Below, piece after piece: positions 14,227 to 16,243 of a stretch of DNA of 16,243 nucleotides. This DNA is from JBLHKE01 sp047619485. Lineage in GTDB: Bacteria > Verrucomicrobiota > Verrucomicrobiia > Verrucomicrobiales > DEV007. The stretch lies in contig JBLHKE010000082.1 of the NCBI GenBank assembly GCA_047619485.1, forward strand, positions 1 to 16,243, written 5' to 3'. Both the position numbers and the translations under genes were made by a program. How positions within the stretch are numbered: position 1 is the stretch's first letter; each line of letters starts with the position of its first letter. The notes beneath the pieces are model-generated. The model was not told the origin of the DNA, did not search any database, and saw only the letters and a program-made list of their open reading frames with translations.

Positions 14227-15333
14227 CTACCAGGTCGCGCACCTCTCGATCGCCCCGATGAGGCGCCGAAAATCGTCCGGAAAGACGTGCCCGATGGTAC
14301 CGATGCGGAAGCTCTCGATGCCAGTGACCTTGCCAGGATAAATCACGAAACCTCGCTCTTTCAGTGCGGCGTAGAATCCCTGGAACGAGTACCCATCCGC
14401 CTCAGGACTGCGGAAACCGGTGATGATTGGCCCCTGCCACTCGGGCGGCAGGACAAACTCGAATCCCAAACCCTGCATGCCATCGGCGAGGATCTGGTGG
14501 TTCTCTGAATACCTTGCGAAGCGCGCCTCGACACCCCCCTCCTCTTCCAATTCCTGCATCGCCTGCGCGAACGCGCGCACGGTGTGCGTCGGCGAAGTGA
14601 AGCGCCACTTACCGTTCCCCTCCTCCATGCATCGCCATTGCACAAACAGATCGAGCGACAGCGAACGTGCGTTGCCCTCACACTTCTCCAACCGATCGCG
14701 ACGGCAGATGACGAAACCAAAACCGGGGACGCCCTGGATGCACTTATCGGCTGACGAGACGATGTAGTCGATACCGAGTTCGGCAACGTCGAGCGGGATC
14801 CCTCCAAACGAACTCATCGCATCAACCATTAAAATTTTCCCCGCCCCTTTCACGATCAACGCGATCTCGGCGAGCGGGTTCATCATGCCAGTGGTGGTCT
14901 CGTTGTGAACGACCACAACGTGGGTGAATTCTGAAATCGTCTGGGCAAGCTTGACCAGATTTGGCCGATGAAGCTCACCACGGTCGTGGACAACATGATC
15001 GATTTTCAGATAGGACGCGATTTTCGCCAAGCGGTCGCCATAGGCGCCGTTTGCCAGCACCAGCAACTTGCCATCCTCCGGCACTGCGGTGCCGATCATT
15101 GCTTCGACCGAAAAACTCCCGCTGCCCTGCATCAGCACGGAGGTGTAGTCATCAGGCGCGGTGGCGGTAGCAAGATGGACCAAGTTCTCCCGAATCGGAG
15201 TGACGACACCTAGGTTGTAGTCGTCATCCCAGGTGCACCAGTCGCGCAGCATGACCCTGCGTACGCTCGGACTGGTCGATAGCGGGCCGGGAGTCAGGAG
15301 CAGGTAGGGGTTTTCTATTTCAGGATCATTCAT
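14227..15333 (-). CDS. phnW: 2-aminoethylphosphonate--pyruvate transaminase
   Basis: This 368-residue PLP enzyme of class V aminotransferase type converts 2-aminoethylphosphonate plus pyruvate to phosphonoacetaldehyde plus alanine. It follows Salmonella PhnW closely from memory: LLLTPGPLSTS at the N-terminus, DWCTWDDDYNLGVV, VLMQGSGSFSVEA, HNETTTGMMNP, VDAMSSFGGIP with the PLP-pyridine Asp (D171), and SSADKCIQGVPGFGFV with the Schiff-base Lys (K197). KWRFTSPTHTV and GFVIYPGKV near the C-terminus are also retained. Length is typical and no catalytic residue is missing. Its ATG overlaps the stop of the phnY remnant by 4 bases (ATGA), so translation is probably coupled. With phnA two positions upstream it belongs to a phosphonate-degradation cluster. 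Its product has no intact dedicated next enzyme in this window. Confidence 0.97.
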   Translation of the reverse strand: MNDPEIENPYLLLTPGPLSTSPSVRRVMLRDWCTWDDDYNLGVVTPIRENLVHLATATAPDDYTSVLMQGSGSFSVEAMIGTAVPEDGKLLVLANGAYGDRLAKIASYLKIDHVVHDRGELHRPNLVKLAQTISEFTHVVVVHNETTTGMMNPLAEIALIVKGAGKILMVDAMSSFGGIPLDVAELGIDYIVSSADKCIQGVPGFGFVICRRDRLEKCEGNARSLSLDLFVQWRCMEEGNGKWRFTSPTHTVRAFAQAMQELEEEGGVEARFARYSENHQILADGMQGLGFEFVLPPEWQGPIITGFRSPEADGYSFQGFYAALKERGFVIYPGKVTGIESFRIGTIGHVFPDDFRRLIGAIERCATW

Positions 15334-15581
15334 TTCCGAGGAGAGGACATCGTCTTGGTCGACTCAATCACACCTGCCTCAATTCCCAAACCAGAATCAT
15401 TGATACTGCCAAACGGTAATCGCTCGATTCGGTAGCCGGCGGCCTTGGAGGTGCGCTTGCGGATCTCGACCGACCCGGCGAAGAAGGCGAGTTCGACTTG
15501 CGGGTGTTCAATCATCGGCGTGACGACGGTGGCGATGTCTGAAGGCAGTTTGCAAGCGCTAGGTTTCAGCTTCGCCCTCAT
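15330..15581 (-). pseudogene. phnY: Collapsed phosphonoacetaldehyde dehydrogenase remnant (83 codons)
   Basis: This ORF looks at first like an unknown small gene, but it is two pieces of an aldehyde dehydrogenase. Residues 12-51 (LPSDIATVVTPMIEHPQVE, then LAFFAGSVEI, then KAAGYR) match the cofactor-domain segment that normally reads FTGSVEIGK...AGYR. Residues 49-80 (GYRIERLPFGSINDSGLG, then EAGVIESTKTMS) match the C-terminal segment that reads GYRIERxPFGGxKDSGLGxKEGVxEAMKxMT in PhnY-type enzymes. The pieces meet at Gly-Tyr-Arg (15429-15437), a tripeptide expected at both places, so a deletion between short repeats removed about 200 residues, including the catalytic Glu and Cys. The N-terminal half is also gone, and FTGS has become FAGS and PFGG has become PFGS. 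It overlaps phnA and phnW by 4 bases each. Enzyme activity is not expected; the family call is from recognised motifs. Confidence 0.82.
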
Positions 15582-16243
15582 GTCAGCATGCCGTTGCAGG
15601 CGAAGTCGAAGATATCGAAATTGCGCGGATCGCCGAGCGCCTGCTGTTTGTATTCCGCGTTGAGAGGATGCGACAGAACCATCGGGACCATCTCTTCGTA
15701 GCGTCCACCGTGGGAGCGCAGGCCGCCTTTGAGAACGGACAAATCATGGTCTGCCTCGGTTTTTCCAAGCACAAAATCACGACCGCACAGGACGCAGATA
15801 TCTCCGATTCGATCTTCTGCCAACTCGAGCCGGCGGCAGGTAGCGGCCCGATCATAGACTTCGGTGACGCCTTCGATCCCTCCCAGATAATCGATCATTG
15901 TTGGCACTTGCGACTTGTCCTCGACATGGACCATGACCAGGGAACCGAGCGCGCCGTGGTGGACGACATAGGGATCGGTGATCGGGCAGATGACGGTCAA
16001 GCCCTCACCGTATTTATCCTTTAGTAACGCCTCTACGTAAATGACGTTCGGCGAGCCGTCGGCCTTGTTCTTCGAGTTCATGCCGTGGTCTGCGGTCGCT
16101 GCGACGACGCATCCCGCATCGAGTAACCGACCAACCTGCGCATCTATCTGCGCGTAGAAGTCGAGGCTCTCGGGGGCGTCAGGCACATATTTGTGCTGCA
16201 TGAAATCAGTCAGCGAAAGGTAGAGGAAATCCGCCTTGCCGCC
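15578..16243 (-). CDS. phnA: Phosphonoacetate hydrolase, partial (N-terminus beyond window)
   Basis: The C-terminal 222 residues of an alkaline-phosphatase-superfamily enzyme that cleaves phosphonoacetate to acetate and phosphate. The frame is open to the window edge; an internal Met at 16201 is not the start, because the upstream codons encode the conserved DFLYLSLTDFMQHK. Metal ligands known for this family are visible: Asp and His in TDFMQHK (visible residues 13 and 17), Asp-His in TADHGMN (52 and 53) and the late His in RSHGGRYEE (178). A full-length enzyme is about 420 residues, so roughly half is missing. Its stop overlaps the start of the phnY remnant by 4 bases (ATGA). This is the first visible gene of the leftward phn operon; the promoter lies outside the window. 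Confidence 0.95.
   Translation of the reverse strand, partial: GGKADFLYLSLTDFMQHKYVPDAPESLDFYAQIDAQVGRLLDAGCVVAATADHGMNSKNKADGSPNVIYVEALLKDKYGEGLTVICPITDPYVVHHGALGSLVMVHVEDKSQVPTMIDYLGGIEGVTEVYDRAATCRRLELAEDRIGDICVLCGRDFVLGKTEADHDLSVLKGGLRSHGGRYEEMVPMVLSHPLNAEYKQQALGDPRNFDIFDFACNGMLT

Noticed and set aside
15330..15581. Calling the 83-codon ORF a novel phosphonate-associated small protein
   Set aside because: Both halves match separate aldehyde dehydrogenase motifs, which explains it better as a phnY remnant.
15578..16201. Treating phnA as a complete 207-residue protein starting at the internal ATG
   Set aside because: The frame continues upstream to the window edge with conserved residues of the enzyme, so the Met at 16201 is internal and the gene is partial.

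Overview
The window looks like a chromosomal segment from a GC-rich member of the Verrucomicrobiota or a close relative in the Planctomycetota-Verrucomicrobiota group. The main pointer is the large secreted cytochrome/DUF1549/LamG/DUF1553 protein (10821-13850, minus), a family heavily concentrated in those phyla. Two tandem PilT-type ATPases and the near absence of Shine-Dalgarno motifs before start codons fit that picture but do not prove it. No rRNA, tRNA or CRISPR array was seen.

Layout. Positions 1-742 (minus) hold the 5' part of an IS1380-family transposase with a one-base frameshift, cut by the window edge. Next, on the plus strand, are a Na+/phosphate cotransporter with a PhoU-like tail (863-2680) and, five bases later, a very lysine-rich 83-residue protein. 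A stand-alone ABC exporter (3045-4868) is on the minus strand. From a good sigma70-like promoter (4999-5027) runs a tight three-gene plus-strand group: zinc-ribbon + TPM-domain protein, small two-helix membrane protein, and an IF-1-like OB-fold protein, with 8-base overlaps at both junctions. Then comes a module resembling enterobacterial yqjD-yqjE-yqjK (6395-8072): a DUF883-type anchored protein, a YqjE/DUF1469 membrane protein and a third protein overlapping it by 52 bases. Two PilT/PilU-family ATPases follow (8225-9313 and 9353-10462), with a perfect 16-bp palindrome about 90 bases upstream of the first. The 358 bases at 10463-10820 carry no convincing gene.

The right third is minus-strand and reads leftward from the window edge: phosphonoacetate hydrolase phnA (partial), an 83-codon ORF, 2-aminoethylphosphonate transaminase phnW, a Dabb-domain protein, and the PSCyt/LamG/PSD1 protein. 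All gaps are 42 bases or less, so this could be one transcript.

The most notable observation is that the 83-codon ORF between phnA and phnW is the collapsed remnant of phnY, the phosphonoacetaldehyde dehydrogenase. It joins the cofactor-binding segment of an aldehyde dehydrogenase directly to its C-terminal PFGG-like segment at a Gly-Tyr-Arg present on both sides, so the catalytic core is lost. The canonical PhnW-PhnY-PhnA route from 2-aminoethylphosphonate to acetate and phosphate is therefore broken at its middle step here, unless another gene elsewhere supplies that step. The remnant keeps 4-base ATGA overlaps with both neighbours, so translational coupling through the operon may have survived the decay.
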